The notes under the pieces: generated by a model
The model's database searches: none
What the model was told of the DNA's origin: nothing
Seen by the model: only the letters and a program-made list of their open reading frames with translations
Translations under genes and position numbers: made by a program
Origin: Eustoma russellianum
Taxonomy: Eukaryota > Streptophyta > Magnoliopsida > Gentianales > Gentianaceae
NCBI GenBank assembly: GCA_036186865.1
Contig: AP025040.1
Coordinates: 47,037,276 to 47,101,275, forward strand
Direction of reading: 5' to 3'
DNA: 64,000 nucleotides
Shown: positions 1-11,805 of the stretch, one piece after another
Position numbering within the stretch: position 1 is the first letter of the stretch
Layout of the letters: every line of letters starts with the position of its first letter

Positions 1-476
1 ACTTACACTAACAAATTAGCGTAAGCAACCACAACAACTTGTTGCACAAAAAAACTTTGTGCAAACACAACAACACCAGCTATAAGCAAGAACAAGTTCT
101 TGTTTCCTTACAATTTCAATAAAGTTCTCTCAAAAAACTTTTTCACAGTGGGTTTTGAAAAGCAATGGGGATTACACTTTTTAACTAGTCTAAACACAAG
201 CAAGAGATCAAATATATATGGTTCCTCTTGTGTTAGACTTACACTCACTATTTACAACAATGAAGAACAAGTAACAAGAGCTTAACAAGCTTTAAGCACT
301 TTTATACAAATGAGAGATTTTTACAACGATGAAAAATTAAACCTTGAAGAGGATGAAAGTGTGTATTGCCATCACTTGAGCTTCTTCAATTTGTAGAGGG
401 TGTGAGCCATATTTTTAAAGCTTCTCTCGAGTCTTCAACTCAATCATAAGTCTTGACAATGTCCAAGTAGCCTTTA
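1..476 (-). mobile_element. Copia (SIRE-like) LTR, distal part
   Basis: Read on the minus strand, this is the downstream part of a copia LTR whose beginning lies at 8986-8327. The two parts are separated by the Athila-like element at 482-8321 and its GCCAT duplication. The 'guess' for copia rests on the other half, which begins TGTTGGAATATG after a polypurine tract. This part is non-coding and T/G-rich on the minus strand, like a U5 leader. A perfect 9-bp inverted repeat with a 5-base loop lies at 42-64. The LTR end is not identifiable and probably lies beyond the window. The short open frames here are not convincing genes. Confidence 0.5.
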
Positions 477-481
477 GCCAT

Positions 482-2054
482 TGATGTGTAATTTCTTAAC
501 CTCCAGCTAGCAAGTGCACTAGGTACAATTGTAGCGTAGTAGGCAAGAGGATTGTCGATCCCACGAGGACTAGTTTTAATTACCAAAATTATTTTTTCGC
601 CTTAATTTAAACCTAATCAATAAAATTTGATAAAAACAAAAACTAACTGCTAATTAAATTACTAAGCCTAACTTTTCCCTTTAAATATTTTCTTGACTAG
701 TTTATGTTTCAGTTGAATCATTTTCTAAAGTGTAATTCACTCTTTAACCCAAAATAATTAACTAGTTTCTATTCCAAACCGCTAAGGAAGAAATTCTCTA
801 TTTTAATTTTTACCCAATCCCTTGGCGTAGAAACCTAACTCGGTGTGACAAACTCCGTATACCTACGCAAATTTTAATTCATCGAGTCGCATTTAATTTC
901 CTTAGAATTTTCTAGTTATCCACCCGTAGAAACCGAATCTATCCCTAGTCAATTTTACTACAGGTTCGTTGTTGACACGGTCTTAATTAAAATCTTCACC
1001 TCCCGGTCCTTCGAAATTAATTATATATTCTATCAATAGGTAGCTAATCTATTGACGCAATAAACACACCAACAACAATTAACGGTTGGGATAATAAACT
1101 AGTAAATTAAATAAATCAAAGAGGGAAAACTAATACATTAAAACATCAAAACAATTCAACTGTCACAAAAATTAGCCAAGAAAATAGAAATTTAGCCACA
1201 AATCAAATCCATACTATCCATCAAAGCCATGTATAACTGAATAATAAAATAAAAGAAAAAGAAACCGTGTATAAAACTGCACCAAAAACAGAAATCGCGC
1301 CTGGCTACTGCTTGTAAGAAAAGTCCTGCGCAACCTGGGCTGCCGACATAAAAGTGACTGCTGAGGCCAGTGCTTGCTAAGGTTTCTCTCTCCTTTTTCT
1401 TTTTCAGTTTGACTAATAGTAAAGAGACAAATAGCAGCTGAGGAAAAAGCTTTGTTTTTCCTTCTCCAAATTTCGTTGGCAACAAATGGAGAGAGGAAAT
1501 TGATCCTCGGGAACCGTGCAGCACAAAAGATCAGTCCCCCTATTTCTGCTGCCTTCCCAGCAATTTATAGGCGGATGTTGCAGAGGGAGCTCCTTCTTTT
1601 TCTCAACTGATGAACTTCATCCAAATATCTGATAAGATTTTGATTCAACAATTTGGTTGCAATCTTTTTTTAGAGTTTATCTTTTCTTCTTTCCACTGCT
1701 TTATCCCAAGCTTCATGCCTGGAAAATCTAACGAAAAGGTTGTTGCATCCCTTTAATTTTCTATCTTTTTTTCCTGCAACATTAAAAGAAATGTGTTGTG
1801 CCCAAATAAAAATAAATAAATATTACATTTAGCTAAATAACATAGACTTTAACATCATTTAAGTGGTAACTCGGGTAAGCTTAAAAAATAAAGTTAATTT
1901 AGCTAAAATAATTAATATTTCTTATTTAATCACATGAACACTTCTATTCTTCAATTTGATTGTTATTATCAATTTTTAGCATCAATTTAGCCAAATATTG
2001 CTCGATATAAATAGTAGAGTGTATAAAAATTATATATCAATTTTGATTATATCA
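482..2054 (-). repeat. Downstream (3') LTR of Athila-like copy 1
   Basis: 1573 bp, beginning TGATATAATC and ending ...TTACACATCA on the minus strand. It is nearly identical to 6654-8321. A minus-strand TATA-like CTATAAATTG lies at 1561-1570. A 110-codon open frame at 1192-1524 recurs in the other LTR copy only because the LTRs are duplicates. It resembles no protein I know, and I do not treat it as a gene. Confidence 0.9.
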
Positions 2055-3745
2055 ACTACCCTCCACTTAGCATTTGATCGTCCTCGAGCAAATAAAGTAA
2101 CTTTAAAGAAAATATGCTTAATCTTTCTTCTAAATAACATGCATCAGCAATGATTTCACATAAGTAGTCACAAAGTACAATCGTAATAACCAATGGAATA
2201 ACTTTATAATTCAAATATCAACTATACTTAGCCCATGTAATCGAGGGGTGTGTGTGTAAATAGCTAATCTCAAGCTTTCTGTAGACAATCAGTTGAAATT
2301 ATGCAAATTATGACTCATGAACATCTCATAGGCTTACTCTTCTTACTCGCTCTCCACTAATGTAGATGATTCAAGTCAACGAAGATCAAGTAGGACTTTT
2401 AAGCTTATAACGTTAGGCTAAGGACTTGGTTTCACGAAGGATAAGGGATTCAAAGAAAAATTTAAGAGAGCCTCCAACAAAATGACATGCACATGAACAA
2501 ACTCTTTTTACAATTCAAAAATCCTCTCCATCTTTTGAGAACCAATAACCAAAATCAATTTTAAGCTTTTTATATCATCGGCCATATAATTGTTTTTTTT
2601 TCTTTTCTTTGGCCATTTTTTTTTTCTTTTCCCTTTTTTCGTTCTTTGAACTTTTTTTTTATTTTTCATCACCAATCTCTTGTAACGATAACCTCATCTC
2701 ATCATCATAACCCATTATCTTAATCCCAAACGTAATGATAATGCCATGTAAGCTCTCTTAAATAGGGACATATAAGGATATACATTTTTTATCAAGTAGG
2801 CTAAAACGGAAAGTTAATGAGGTTTAACAACAAAGAAAATCGAATGGGATCTCACCATTCTTAATAATCAGGCTCAAGAAGGGTACTAGAGAAAAAATAA
2901 TCATAAGGATGGCTAGAAAGGCTCAAACGGTCCAAAGAACGCCTATGACTGTCATCTCTAAGTCAACTTGAAATCATCTAATAATTTCGCCTCGAGGAGT
3001 AATGAAGTAAGTTCTAGAATGACAAAAGATACATGAATAAGCATAATTCTTCACTACCATCCACAAATCACAAGTGGCTATACGTGCTCAAAATGTCTCA
3101 AATTACATGGAATAAAATATGGTCAACATCGAATCAATCCATTATTCCAAAGGTATTTCTCATGTATTATGTAACTACATATGCAAAATATTCTTATCCA
3201 CATATTCATAGAAGATCAAAAAATTTTAAAATAACGTACATTTAAGCATTTTTCTTTTCAAATACATCAAAAATCAGCTCTAAAAACAAGCATCCATAAG
3301 TCCACGCCCCCTACTCTCCACTTAGACATTAACATTGTCCTAAATGTTAAGAAAACAAAAGAATAAGAAGCATAAGGGTAAGAAACTTAGCTGATTTGAT
3401 GCAACGTCGTCTTCTAATATTGCAGTGAGCCACATACATGTCATATGGTTCCCATCTCAGGACAACTTCTTTTTCAACGATCTTGCAGTTTTTATTCCTA
3501 CAAAACCAGAACACAACAAAAGCGCATAACACGGAAAAAAATGACTCTAAAATAATAACATGACTAAAGCTTGCAAGAAAAAAATTGAAACATTCATTGC
3601 TCAACAGCCTCTGAATGTATTTCAATGAAAAAAACTTGCAAACTTTTGACATTAACACAACAACGTATTAAAAACAATAAAAATGACAAGGGAACAAAGT
3701 AGTTCTGAATTTATAGTCTACAGCTAGACTTCCCAAAGCTCCTTT
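2055..3745 (-). other. 3' untranslated region of Athila-like copy 1
   Basis: About 1.7 kb between the gag-pro stop codon and the downstream LTR on the minus strand. It is non-coding. Near its start (about 3306-3340) is the motif pair ACAATGTTAATGT / TAAGTGGAGAG, which resembles the second purine tract right next to the LTR at 2055-2070. T-rich runs at 2588-2665 read as purine tracts on the minus strand. The same layout is seen in copy 2 (19046-21498). Confidence 0.6.
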
Positions 3746-6277
3746 TCATGGTGGATCATACAAGCGAGCTATCTTCTTATTTGATGATCGAGAAGCTTCA
3801 GTATTCAATCTTTTCAAACGACTACTATTCACTCTTATTTGCTTAACCTTCTCGAATTCCACCTCAATGTCTCCAGAGGGACATATTTTCTTTACAGTAC
3901 AGGATATTGATTTGTCTAACAAAACTTTTTGACCCTCTTGTAACTTATTTTCAAAAAGAATTTCATTTTCTCTGCCCCTAAATTTCTTGTTTCTAGGAGT
4001 GCATTCTTCAAAAGGGACGTTAAAAATAGTATTAACAGAACAGTAAGTATCATTCTTCCTAAGGTATTTCAAATTTTTTAAGACATGTAACTTCACTTCC
4101 TCATTACCTACCCTTAGGATTATGTCTCCATTCGGAACATCAAATACACTCCTAGTTGTGTCTAAAAATGGTCTTCCAAAAAGAATCTTTGAATTAGAAT
4201 CATTAACCATATCTAACACCACAAAATCAGCAGGGAAAATAAATTTATCGATTTGAACCAAAACATCTTCAACCATTCCTCTTAGACATTTGGTTGATCC
4301 ATCAGGAAAACGTACCGAGAAATTGGTTGGTTTTAAATCATTCAATTTTAATTTTTCAAATACCGAGTAAGGCATGACATTAACACTAGCACCAAGATCA
4401 CATAAGGCATCATCAAAATTAAAATTACCAATTGAACAAGGAATATAAAAACATCCAGGATCTTCTTGCTTTGGTGGTAATTTATCTTGAACATGTTCAT
4501 TTATATGATCACCTTTTTCAAGACCTTGTTTCTTCACTTGGTTTGCCAGTATTTCTTTACAAAAATTCTTATAACTCGGCATTTTCTCTAAAGCTTCTTC
4601 AAAAGGAATATCAGCATTTAATTTCTTGAACTTTTCAACGAATTTTTCAAATTCCTCATCAAGTTCCTTTTGTTTGAGATTTGCAGATAATTTGTGTGGA
4701 ATTCTTGTTTCATCCTTCTTAATTGGCCTTTTCAGATTGTTGCATTGATAGGTATCATCGTCTTTTCTAAATTCTTCAGCTTCTACTTTTTCCTCATTCT
4801 CATCAGCTTTAGTACTAAGAACAATTAACCGCTCGCTGTTATTTTCACTTATCTCCAAGTCATCATTTTTATTCAAAGAGTCTGTCTCGTTGATTGTTTC
4901 ATTTCCATTTAGTAGAGTTATAACATTCACCTCTTTAGGATTTGTCTCAGTGTTACTTGGCAGACTTCCTTGAATTCTGTTTGATAACATGTTTGCTATT
5001 TGACCGACTTGGTTTTCCAAATTTTTAATTGACGATTCTTGACTCTTTATCAAGGCTTCTTGATTTTGGAATCTTGCTTCAGAGCTTGATATAAATTTTG
5101 CCAGGATATCTTCAACATTTGTCTTTTTCTCTTGATTGTTTGCAAAACCAAAAGGATGCCCTGAATTTTGAGGCCGATTCCAAGAATTTGCATTATTCCC
5201 CCATGCATTATTGTAGGTATTAGGATAGGGATTGTTAAACCTTTGATTTTGGCCTACAAAATTTGCTTCATTTGGATAGAAATTTTCACTTGTGCTTCCT
5301 ATTTGATTTTGTAGACACTGATTTGCCACATGATTGCCACCACAATTTTCACAGGTTATTTTGCCGCCAATGCCTAAGCTTTTTGAAATTAAGGAGAGTT
5401 GTGCCAAAATGGCAGAGTTCGTGTCAAGCTCTAACACAGAAGCTCTCTTAGGATTGTTTCGTTCATTTGGCCACTGACACCCCGTTGAGGCCATTTCTTC
5501 AAAAAGATTCCATGCCTCATCGGGTGGCTTTCTCATTATGTTACCACCACTAGCAGCGTCTACCATTGATCTGGCGCCACTTTCTATACCGTTATAAAAG
5601 ATTTGAACTTGCATCCATTTTGGTATTTCATGGTGTGGACACCTTCTTAAGTAGTCCTTAAATCTCTCCCATGCTTCATATAAAGATTCCCCACTATCTT
5701 GAACAAAATTTGTTATATCGTTTCTAAATTTCATAGTTTTAGATGGTGGAAAATATTTGGTTAAGAAACTTGAAGCCAATTGGTCCCAAGTAGTGATAGA
5801 ACCTGGGGGTAGAGAATTAAGCCAAGCTTTTGATTTATCTTTTAGGGTAAATGGGAAGAGTCTTAGCCTTATAGCATCATCAGTTACCCCATTTTGTTTA
5901 AATGTGTCACATATTTCTAAAAAGTTAAAAATATGTGCATTAGGATCTTCACTTGATAAGCCATAAAATTGAACAGATTGTTGGATCATTTGTATTACTG
6001 CAGGTTTAATTTCAAAATTGTTTGCAGCTATAGTGGGTCTACGTATGGCTGGGGCAGCTCCCTCTACCCTAGGTGTTGCATAATCTCTAAGGCACCTTTG
6101 GGCTTCTTGATTATTATCTGCCATTTCGATTGTTTCAATTTCTAACTCTTCTCGGGTTTCTTGGATATTAACTCTTTGTGAGTTAATTTTTTCTTGCCTT
6201 ACTATTTTTCGGTTATGTCTAGCAGTACCCTCAATATTAGGATCGTATAGTAAAGGCTCGTGGGAACTACGTGTCAT
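3746..6277 (-). CDS. Gag-protease polyprotein with integrase-like tail (Athila-like copy 1)
   Basis: 843 codons, open throughout. The protein starts MTRSSHEPLLYDPNIEGTAR, like Athila-type Gag. Residues about 95-230 form the retrotransposon capsid domain (SSFLTKYFPP, ESLYEAWERFKDYLRRCPHH). A short zinc-knuckle-like motif CENCGGNHVANQC follows near residue 310; its spacing is CX2CX3HX4C, one residue short of the usual CX2CX4HX4C. A retropepsin-like active site, CDLGASVNVMPYS, lies near 625, with ILFGRPFL downstream as expected. The C-terminus (EGQKVLL...IRVNSSRLKRL) resembles the extreme end of Athila integrases, yet reverse transcriptase, RNase H and the integrase core are absent. I infer an ancestral in-frame internal deletion. 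Copy 2 at 16535-19045 has the same architecture. Confidence 0.85.
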   Translation of the reverse strand: MTRSSHEPLLYDPNIEGTARHNRKIVRQEKINSQRVNIQETREELEIETIEMADNNQEAQRCLRDYATPRVEGAAPAIRRPTIAANNFEIKPAVIQMIQQSVQFYGLSSEDPNAHIFNFLEICDTFKQNGVTDDAIRLRLFPFTLKDKSKAWLNSLPPGSITTWDQLASSFLTKYFPPSKTMKFRNDITNFVQDSGESLYEAWERFKDYLRRCPHHEIPKWMQVQIFYNGIESGARSMVDAASGGNIMRKPPDEAWNLFEEMASTGCQWPNERNNPKRASVLELDTNSAILAQLSLISKSLGIGGKITCENCGGNHVANQCLQNQIGSTSENFYPNEANFVGQNQRFNNPYPNTYNNAWGNNANSWNRPQNSGHPFGFANNQEKKTNVEDILAKFISSSEARFQNQEALIKSQESSIKNLENQVGQIANMLSNRIQGSLPSNTETNPKEVNVITLLNGNETINETDSLNKNDDLEISENNSERLIVLSTKADENEEKVEAEEFRKDDDTYQCNNLKRPIKKDETRIPHKLSANLKQKELDEEFEKFVEKFKKLNADIPFEEALEKMPSYKNFCKEILANQVKKQGLEKGDHINEHVQDKLPPKQEDPGCFYIPCSIGNFNFDDALCDLGASVNVMPYSVFEKLKLNDLKPTNFSVRFPDGSTKCLRGMVEDVLVQIDKFIFPADFVVLDMVNDSNSKILFGRPFLDTTRSVFDVPNGDIILRVGNEEVKLHVLKNLKYLRKNDTYCSVNTIFNVPFEECTPRNKKFRGRENEILFENKLQEGQKVLLDKSISCTVKKICPSGDIEVEFEKVKQIRVNSSRLKRLNTEASRSSNKKIARLYDPP

Positions 6278-6629
6278 AAACTATTAATCTAATTACTAAA
6301 AGCAACACAATACAGAAAATGAAAGAATAAATAAGAAAACAAAAGAACACAGCGAAAGGAAAGAGAAAAAATAAATAAATAACACTAACTTAAAACTAAT
6401 AACAAAAGCGATAAGAAACAGAAAGAGAAAAAGGGAAAAAACAAAGCAAAACAGCCTAAAAACTAAAAATGATAAAATAATTATATAGGACAATCAAATA
6501 TTTATATGTTTACGCGAACAGTGAACAGCATCTTTCGAAAACTTTTTTCTTGTATATATATTTATATAATGATAAATTACTTTGGCTTAATCTAAAGACT
6601 AATAATAATTATATGATATTAAAATCTAG

Positions 6630-6647
6630 TCCCCGGCAACGGCGCCA
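6630..6647 (-). other. Primer binding site, tRNA-Asp type
   Basis: The minus-strand sequence TGGCGCCGTTGCCGGGGA lies 6 bases inside the upstream LTR. It is complementary to the 3' end of plant tRNA-Asp(GUC) as I know it. The same 18 bases occur in copy 2 at 16207-16224. Confidence 0.8.
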
Positions 6648-6653
6648 AAAACT

Positions 6654-8321
6654 TGATGTGTAATTTCTTAACCTCCAGCTAGCAAGTGCACTAGGTACAA
6701 TTGTAGCGTAGTAGGCAAGAGGATTGTCGATCCCACGAGGACTAGTTTTAATTACCAAAATTATTTTTTCGCCTTAATTTAAACCTAATCAATAAAATTT
6801 GATAAAAACAAAAACTAACTGCTAATTAAATTACTAAGCCTTAACTTTTCCCTTTAAATATTTTCTTGACTAGTTTATGTTTCAATTGAATCATTTTCTA
6901 AAGTGTAATCCACTCTTTAACCCAAAATAATTAACTAGTTTCTATTCCAAACCGCTAAGGAAGAAATTCTCTATTTTAATTTTTACCCAATCCCTTGGCG
7001 TAGAAACCTAACTCGGTGTGACAAACTCCGTATACCTACGCAAATTTTAATCCATCGAGTCGCATTTAATTTCCTTAGAATTTTCTAGTTATCCACCCGT
7101 AGAAACCGAATCTATCCCTAGTCAATTTTACTACAGGTTCGTTGTTGACACGGTCTTAATTAAAATCTTCACCTCCCGGTCCTTCGAAATTAATTATATA
7201 TTCTATCAATAGGTAGCTAATCTATTGACGCAATAAACACACCAACAACAATTAACGGTTGGGATAATAAACTAGTAAATTAAATAAATCAAAGAGGGAA
7301 AACTAATACATTAAAACATCAAAACAATTCAACTGTCACAAAAATTAGCCAAGAAAATAGAAATTTAGCCACAAATCAAATCCATACTATCCATCAAAGC
7401 CATGTATAACTGAATAATAAAATAAAAGAAAAAGAAACCGTGTATAAAACTGCACCAAAAACAGAAATCGCGCCTGGCTACTGCTTGTAAGAAAAGTCCT
7501 GCGCAACCTGGGCTGCCGACATAAAAGTGACTGCTGAGGCCAGTGCTTGCTAAGGTTTCTCTCTCCTTTTTCTTTTTCAGTTTGACTAATAGTAAAGAGA
7601 CAAATAGCAGCTGAGGAAAAAGCTTTGTTTTTCCTTCTCCAAATTTCGTTGGCAACAAATGGAGAGAGGAAATTGATCCTCGGGAACCGTGCAGCACAAA
7701 AGATCAGTCCCCCTATTTCTGCTGCCTTCCCAGCAATTTATAGGCGGATGTTGCAGAGGGAGCTCCTTCTTTTTCTCAACTGATGAACTTCATCCAAATA
7801 TCTGATAAGATTTTGATTCAACAATTTGGTTGCAATCTTTTTTTAGAGTTTATCTTTTCTTCTTTCCACTGCTTTATCCCAAGCTTCATGCCTGGAAAAT
7901 CTAACGAAAAGGTTGTTGCATCCCTTTAATTTTCTATCTTTTTTTCCTGCAACATTAAAAGAAATGTGTTGTGCCCAAATAAAAATAAATAAATATTACA
8001 TTTAGCTAAATAACATAGACTTTAACATCATTTAAGTGGTAACTCGGGTAAGCTTAAAAAATAAAGTTAATTTAGCTAAAATAATTAATATTTCTTATTT
8101 AATCACATGAACACTTCTATTCTTCAATTTNNNNNNNNNNAGTAAGCTTAAAAAATAAAGTTAATTTAGCTAAAATAATTAATATTTCTTATTTAATCAC
8201 ATGAACACTTCTATTCTTCAATTTGATTGTTATTATCAATTTTTAGCATCAATTTAGCCAAATATTGCTCGATATAAATAGTAGAGTGTATAAAAATTAT
8301 ACATCAATTTTGATTATATCA
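6654..8321 (-). repeat. Upstream (5') LTR of Athila-like copy 1, with assembly gap
   Basis: Matches 482-2054 but is about 95 bp longer. The extra length is the 10-N gap at 8131-8140 plus an 83-bp stretch (8048-8130) repeated after the gap (8142-8224). Without the artefact it would be about 1575 bp, equal to its partner. Confidence 0.88.
8131..8140. other. Scaffold gap (10 N) with duplicated flanks
   Basis: Ten Ns. The 83 bases before the gap reappear just after it, which is what results when two overlapping contig ends are placed side by side without being merged. The true gap is probably zero or negative in size. Confidence 0.9.
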
Positions 8322-8326
8322 GCCAT

Positions 8327-8986
8327 TCTATGGATTGATTTGATTCTTCAAAGTCACTCTAGAAAATCTTAGACATGGATACAATAGTCAAGGAAACACG
8401 ATTAATGTCAGAGAAAAGTCCACAAGAAACTTGAGCAAGATTGAAAAGAGAAAACACCATAAATCTCCCTTGGATTTTGTTCCAACGGTCATAAAAATTT
8501 GAATCTTGGATATATCGATCGATATGTCTGTGTTGTGAGATCGATGTCTTCTAGAAAGGTTCCAGTTTTGCACATTTCATACATCAATCGATAAATGTCT
8601 CTTCTTTGAGACACTGATGTGCACATCGATCGATCAGTGTCTCATTTTTGAGAGATGGATGTCTTCCAGTAAGGTTTCAGTTTTATTCCTTACATACATC
8701 GATCGATTGATGTCTATTCTGAGAGATTGATGCATACACTGATCGAACGATGTTTCTAAGTTTGAGAGGTCGGTATCTTTCAGTAAGGTTTTAACTTTGA
8801 GCAATCCCAACATAGATCGATCAATGTCTCTTTGTGAGAGACTGATGCATACATAGATCGATCCATGTGAGATATCAATGTCTCACAATGTGTTTTTTTA
8901 TTTTGCTTTAATTCCCAAATATAAAATACCTTTTTAACTCTTTTAAAACATCTTTTAACTTCATCAAAACATTTCATATTCCAACA
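8327..8986 (-). mobile_element. Copia (SIRE-like) LTR, proximal part
   Basis: The minus-strand LTR starts at 8986 with TGTTGGAATATG, directly after a purine tract (8987-9008), the usual 3' LTR boundary of SIRE-like copia elements. It is interrupted by Athila copy 1 and resumes at 476 leftwards. About 8535-8880 holds a local tandem repeat rich in ATCGATCG. Confidence 0.6.
8535..8880. repeat. Tandem repeat, three units of about 115 bp, ATCGATCG-rich
   Basis: Three diverged units begin near 8543, 8658 and 8772. Each runs from a GATGTCTT / CAGTAAGGTT core to one or two ATCGATCGATGT-like palindromic words. Similar ATCGATCG words recur at 56850-57190. Confidence 0.6.
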
Positions 8987-10700
8987 ATCTCCCTCCTTTT
9001 TTTGATGAATTCAAAACCAAGACTTTTAAAAGATGTATTTTTTTGAAAGCCTATATTTGAGCTAGTTAAAGGTTTCAAAACTTGGAATTTTGCCTCTCCT
9101 GCTCAATGTATAAAACATACTGAAGATTTCTTAAGAAACACTCCTCCATAGTATGAACATGAAAACCATACTCTAGAATAGTTAAAAGACTTCCAATAAC
9201 TCTCCCTCAATATATAATTACCCCAAACCCAATATACATGACATATACTTTAAACTCCCCCTCAACATAAGCATGCATCATAATTAAATATTTTGACATA
9301 TCTTTCCGACACTTATACTAAGTATCCAACAAATATGCTAAGCATGTCAAATTTTCATTTTCATATCAAGCCTACTAAGCCTTGCATACAAGCAAGCATT
9401 CATACAAAAAAAAAGTAAGTCATCACATATATCAAGTCAAGCATGCCAAATCATCAAGCAAGCAAGCAAACATACCCAAACACCAACATGAGCATGCCAA
9501 AACATACGTAACATAAACGAAATGACATGAGTATATCAACTTCTCACTCTTTTTGAAAACATCAAAATATGCATTAAAGATAATTGAAACATGTTCAATA
9601 TGTATGAACAAAATCGATAATGGTCTAACTAAACTAATAGGGACAACATGAGAAGGGGATTGTAACTATTCTTCGTTGGATGAGAAGCATAGCTCAGAGA
9701 CAGCCACCTTAAGTTTCGATTTGAGCTTTTGATATTTGGACTTTTAGGTGTTGACCTCTGTTTCAAGCGTTGTACCCGCTTTTTGAGGTTCGCAGCTTCA
9801 ACCTCAAGAGCATCCGTCTGAATTTGCTCATCCGTTTGTTTTTCTCCCTATTGGCTTATGGTTCTAATGAGCTCGTCAAATTCTACCTCTTCGCCAAACC
9901 GATACTCCAAATTAGAATCCTCTTCCATCGGTGCTTTTCCTTTGTCAATGTGGGAGGTAGGGCTGGTTGGAGGTTGGAATACTGTGGGGTGTGTGGGGGT
10001 TGTTTCTTAGACAGGGATGTGAACACCTTCACCCCTTTCAGGCTCGGTTTGAGGAATTTTTCCACATTGCGCTTCCTTCCGAAATTTTTGAATTTTTTGA
10101 ATGTTGGCTTTGGTTTAGTAATCCTTATCTGTGATTTTGTCCTCGTCCGTTGCATCCAAAAAAAAATTCGATTTCTTGGGTAATCTATAGATAAGATTGC
10201 TATAAGGAAGTGTCTCGCTCTTCTTAGTGACAACTTCTAACACATTGACAAAGAAGATTTCCTCAAAATTTAGTGGCTTCCTCATGGAAATACGATGAGC
10301 AATGTAAAAATATAGATTACTAGAGAGTTTGGCCGATTTACCATTGATACAGAATGTGATAATGGCAAAAAAAAAAACACACGATATACCAAGAGCATAT
10401 CATTGGTGTTCTTGGTGGGATAAAATCCAAGAAAGCTCTTAACTTCATCCACAATCACCTCATGCCAATAGGTATCCCACTTACAAACATCAAAATCATC
10501 CAAACCTTCATCAGAAACCCTAATTAGCTCATTTATATTTTTCACATTAAAATCAACAAGTTGATCATCAATAACCGAATTTAAGGAAAATGGAAATTCA
10601 TTTAAGTATTCTATGGCATAAAATATCAGAGTGTATCAGGTAGACACATAATTCATTTCCGATTCATCTCAAATTGGCCTCCACTTTTGATCATCCAACT
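8987..10700 (-). mobile_element. Degenerate 3' portion of a copia element with an extra ORF remnant
   Basis: Next to the LTR at 8986 the minus strand carries the purine tract aaaaaaaggagggagat (8987-9005). Further in (about 9640-10680), frames broken by stops read like coding sequence, for example IAHRISMRKPLNFEEIFF and VLEVVTKKSETLPYSNLIYR around 10160-10310, and the piece at 10282-10545. This style resembles the env-like or 'putative plant transposon protein' ORFs downstream of pol in SIRE-like copia elements. No gag, reverse transcriptase or integrase is seen. 9010-9640 is non-coding, with repeated CAAGCA/CATGCC words. Confidence 0.4.
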
Positions 10701-11130
10701 GATGATAGACCTCTTTCTTATTTCAAGTGACTTTAGAAATATAAATAGAAAAGTATAAAATAATTGACAAAACATACCCAAGAAAAAACAGCCACAAAAA
10801 TTTATGTAAACATGAAATAAATACATTAAATGACACTTTCATTGCTGAAGGGGAAAAAACAGGCCGTTCACATGCTGAAGCTCCAAGCTAAAGCCTAAAT
10901 ATGTTCTGAATGAGACCAAAATTGATAAGAAAATGCATAAGTTTCCTGCCAACAAGTCAAAGGTACAAACCAGCAGCACAACTTAACAAACTTCATTCTG
11001 TATATTTCATCCATGCATAATTTTATGAAGACCCCTTTGTCTGCCCTACAAGCCGTCCGCACAAAACCGCACACACGAGTGTATCATGTTGCAGGAGGCA
11101 GTGGCTTTCCACGAAAACACACCCAAAGCA
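10701..11130. other. Intergenic sequence / probable 3' UTR of the SET gene
   Basis: AT-rich DNA between the copia remnant and the SET-gene stop codon at 11131. The part nearest 11131 should hold the transcript's 3' UTR on the minus strand. I see no other gene. Confidence 0.5.
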
Positions 11131-11805
11131 TCATGCCATCTTTTTCGACCGTTTGCTTCTATTACCATTGTTATTTTGCAGAGGATCAGATCTAGAAGCT
11201 GCGTAAAGTCTCAACTTCTGGAGTATTTTCCTCTCGCTGATACGCAGTGTCAATGAATACAACAATTTAGGATTCTCCTCGCAGCTACATGCATATAATG
11301 CTTCCATGTCGTTCTCAAAGGAACTCGAACCATACAAACTTTCTCGACTATTAGCAAGCGTCAACAGTGCCCCACGAACATCTTCAGTCAATAACAAATC
11401 TCTCTTCAGCTCGGAACCTTTCCAGAAAGGAATGTTTATTTTCTGTGACAACGCAAATCTTGAATATGCTGTGAAATTACAGGAAGATGCTACCAAATGG
11501 TCAAGCTCATGAAAAGCTTCTTCCGGAAAAACCATGATATGGAGTAAAACTAATAACTCAACTTGTGGTTCCCCATCAACAGTTACTTCAAAGTACTCGG
11601 AGTTTTCACCAATACATCCTGAATAACCTAATTTTCTCCACAGCAACAAGCGCCTTCTGCTGTAACGATGTGAAAACAAAGAGTGACTCCACTCAAGAAC
11701 CAGTTCAAGATCCAGATTAACAATGTCATACGGGTTATCCACCTCTGTAAATCCATATCTGTGCAGCAATGCAGCATTTCCCAGGGAACCGTATGTATTG
11801 AAAAC
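11131..11805 (-). CDS. SET gene exon 5 (SET C-terminal part and substrate-binding-like domain)
   Basis: Begins after TTTCAG with GTTTTCAATACATAC (VFNTY), which carries the probable catalytic Tyr, then GSLGNAALLHRYGF, the post-SET signature of LSMT-like proteins. The remaining roughly 190 residues are helical-looking and match the position of the LSMT substrate-binding domain. It ends in a basic, Asn/Ser-rich tail, stop TGA. Confidence 0.85.
   Translation of the reverse strand, partial: VFNTYGSLGNAALLHRYGFTEVDNPYDIVNLDLELVLEWSHSLFSHRYSRRRLLLWRKLGYSGCIGENSEYFEVTVDGEPQVELLVLLHIMVFPEEAFHELDHLVASSCNFTAYSRFALSQKINIPFWKGSELKRDLLLTEDVRGALLTLANSRESLYGSSSFENDMEALYACSCEENPKLLYSLTLRISERKILQKLRLYAASRSDPLQNNNGNRSKRSKKMA

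Larger units (their letters stand above)
482..8321 (-). mobile_element. Athila-like non-autonomous LTR retrotransposon, copy 1
   Basis: This is a complete LTR element on the minus strand. It has two direct LTRs with TG...CA ends (6654-8321 upstream, 482-2054 downstream) and is flanked by perfect 5-bp duplications, GCCAT at 477-481 and 8322-8326. Its primer site (6630-6647) matches the 3' end of plant tRNA-Asp, as I recall it for Athila-type elements. A purine-rich tract (ctaagtggagggtag on the minus strand) abuts the downstream LTR. The only long ORF is Gag-protease (3746-6277). No reverse transcriptase, RNase H or integrase core is present, so movement would need enzymes from a relative. The LTRs differ at only about five sites by eye, so insertion was recent. 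It sits inside an older copia LTR. Confidence 0.9.

Noticed and set aside
1192..1524. 110-codon open frame, identical at 7365-7697
   Set aside because: Both copies lie in the two LTRs of one element, so the identity comes from LTR duplication; composition shows no known protein likeness.
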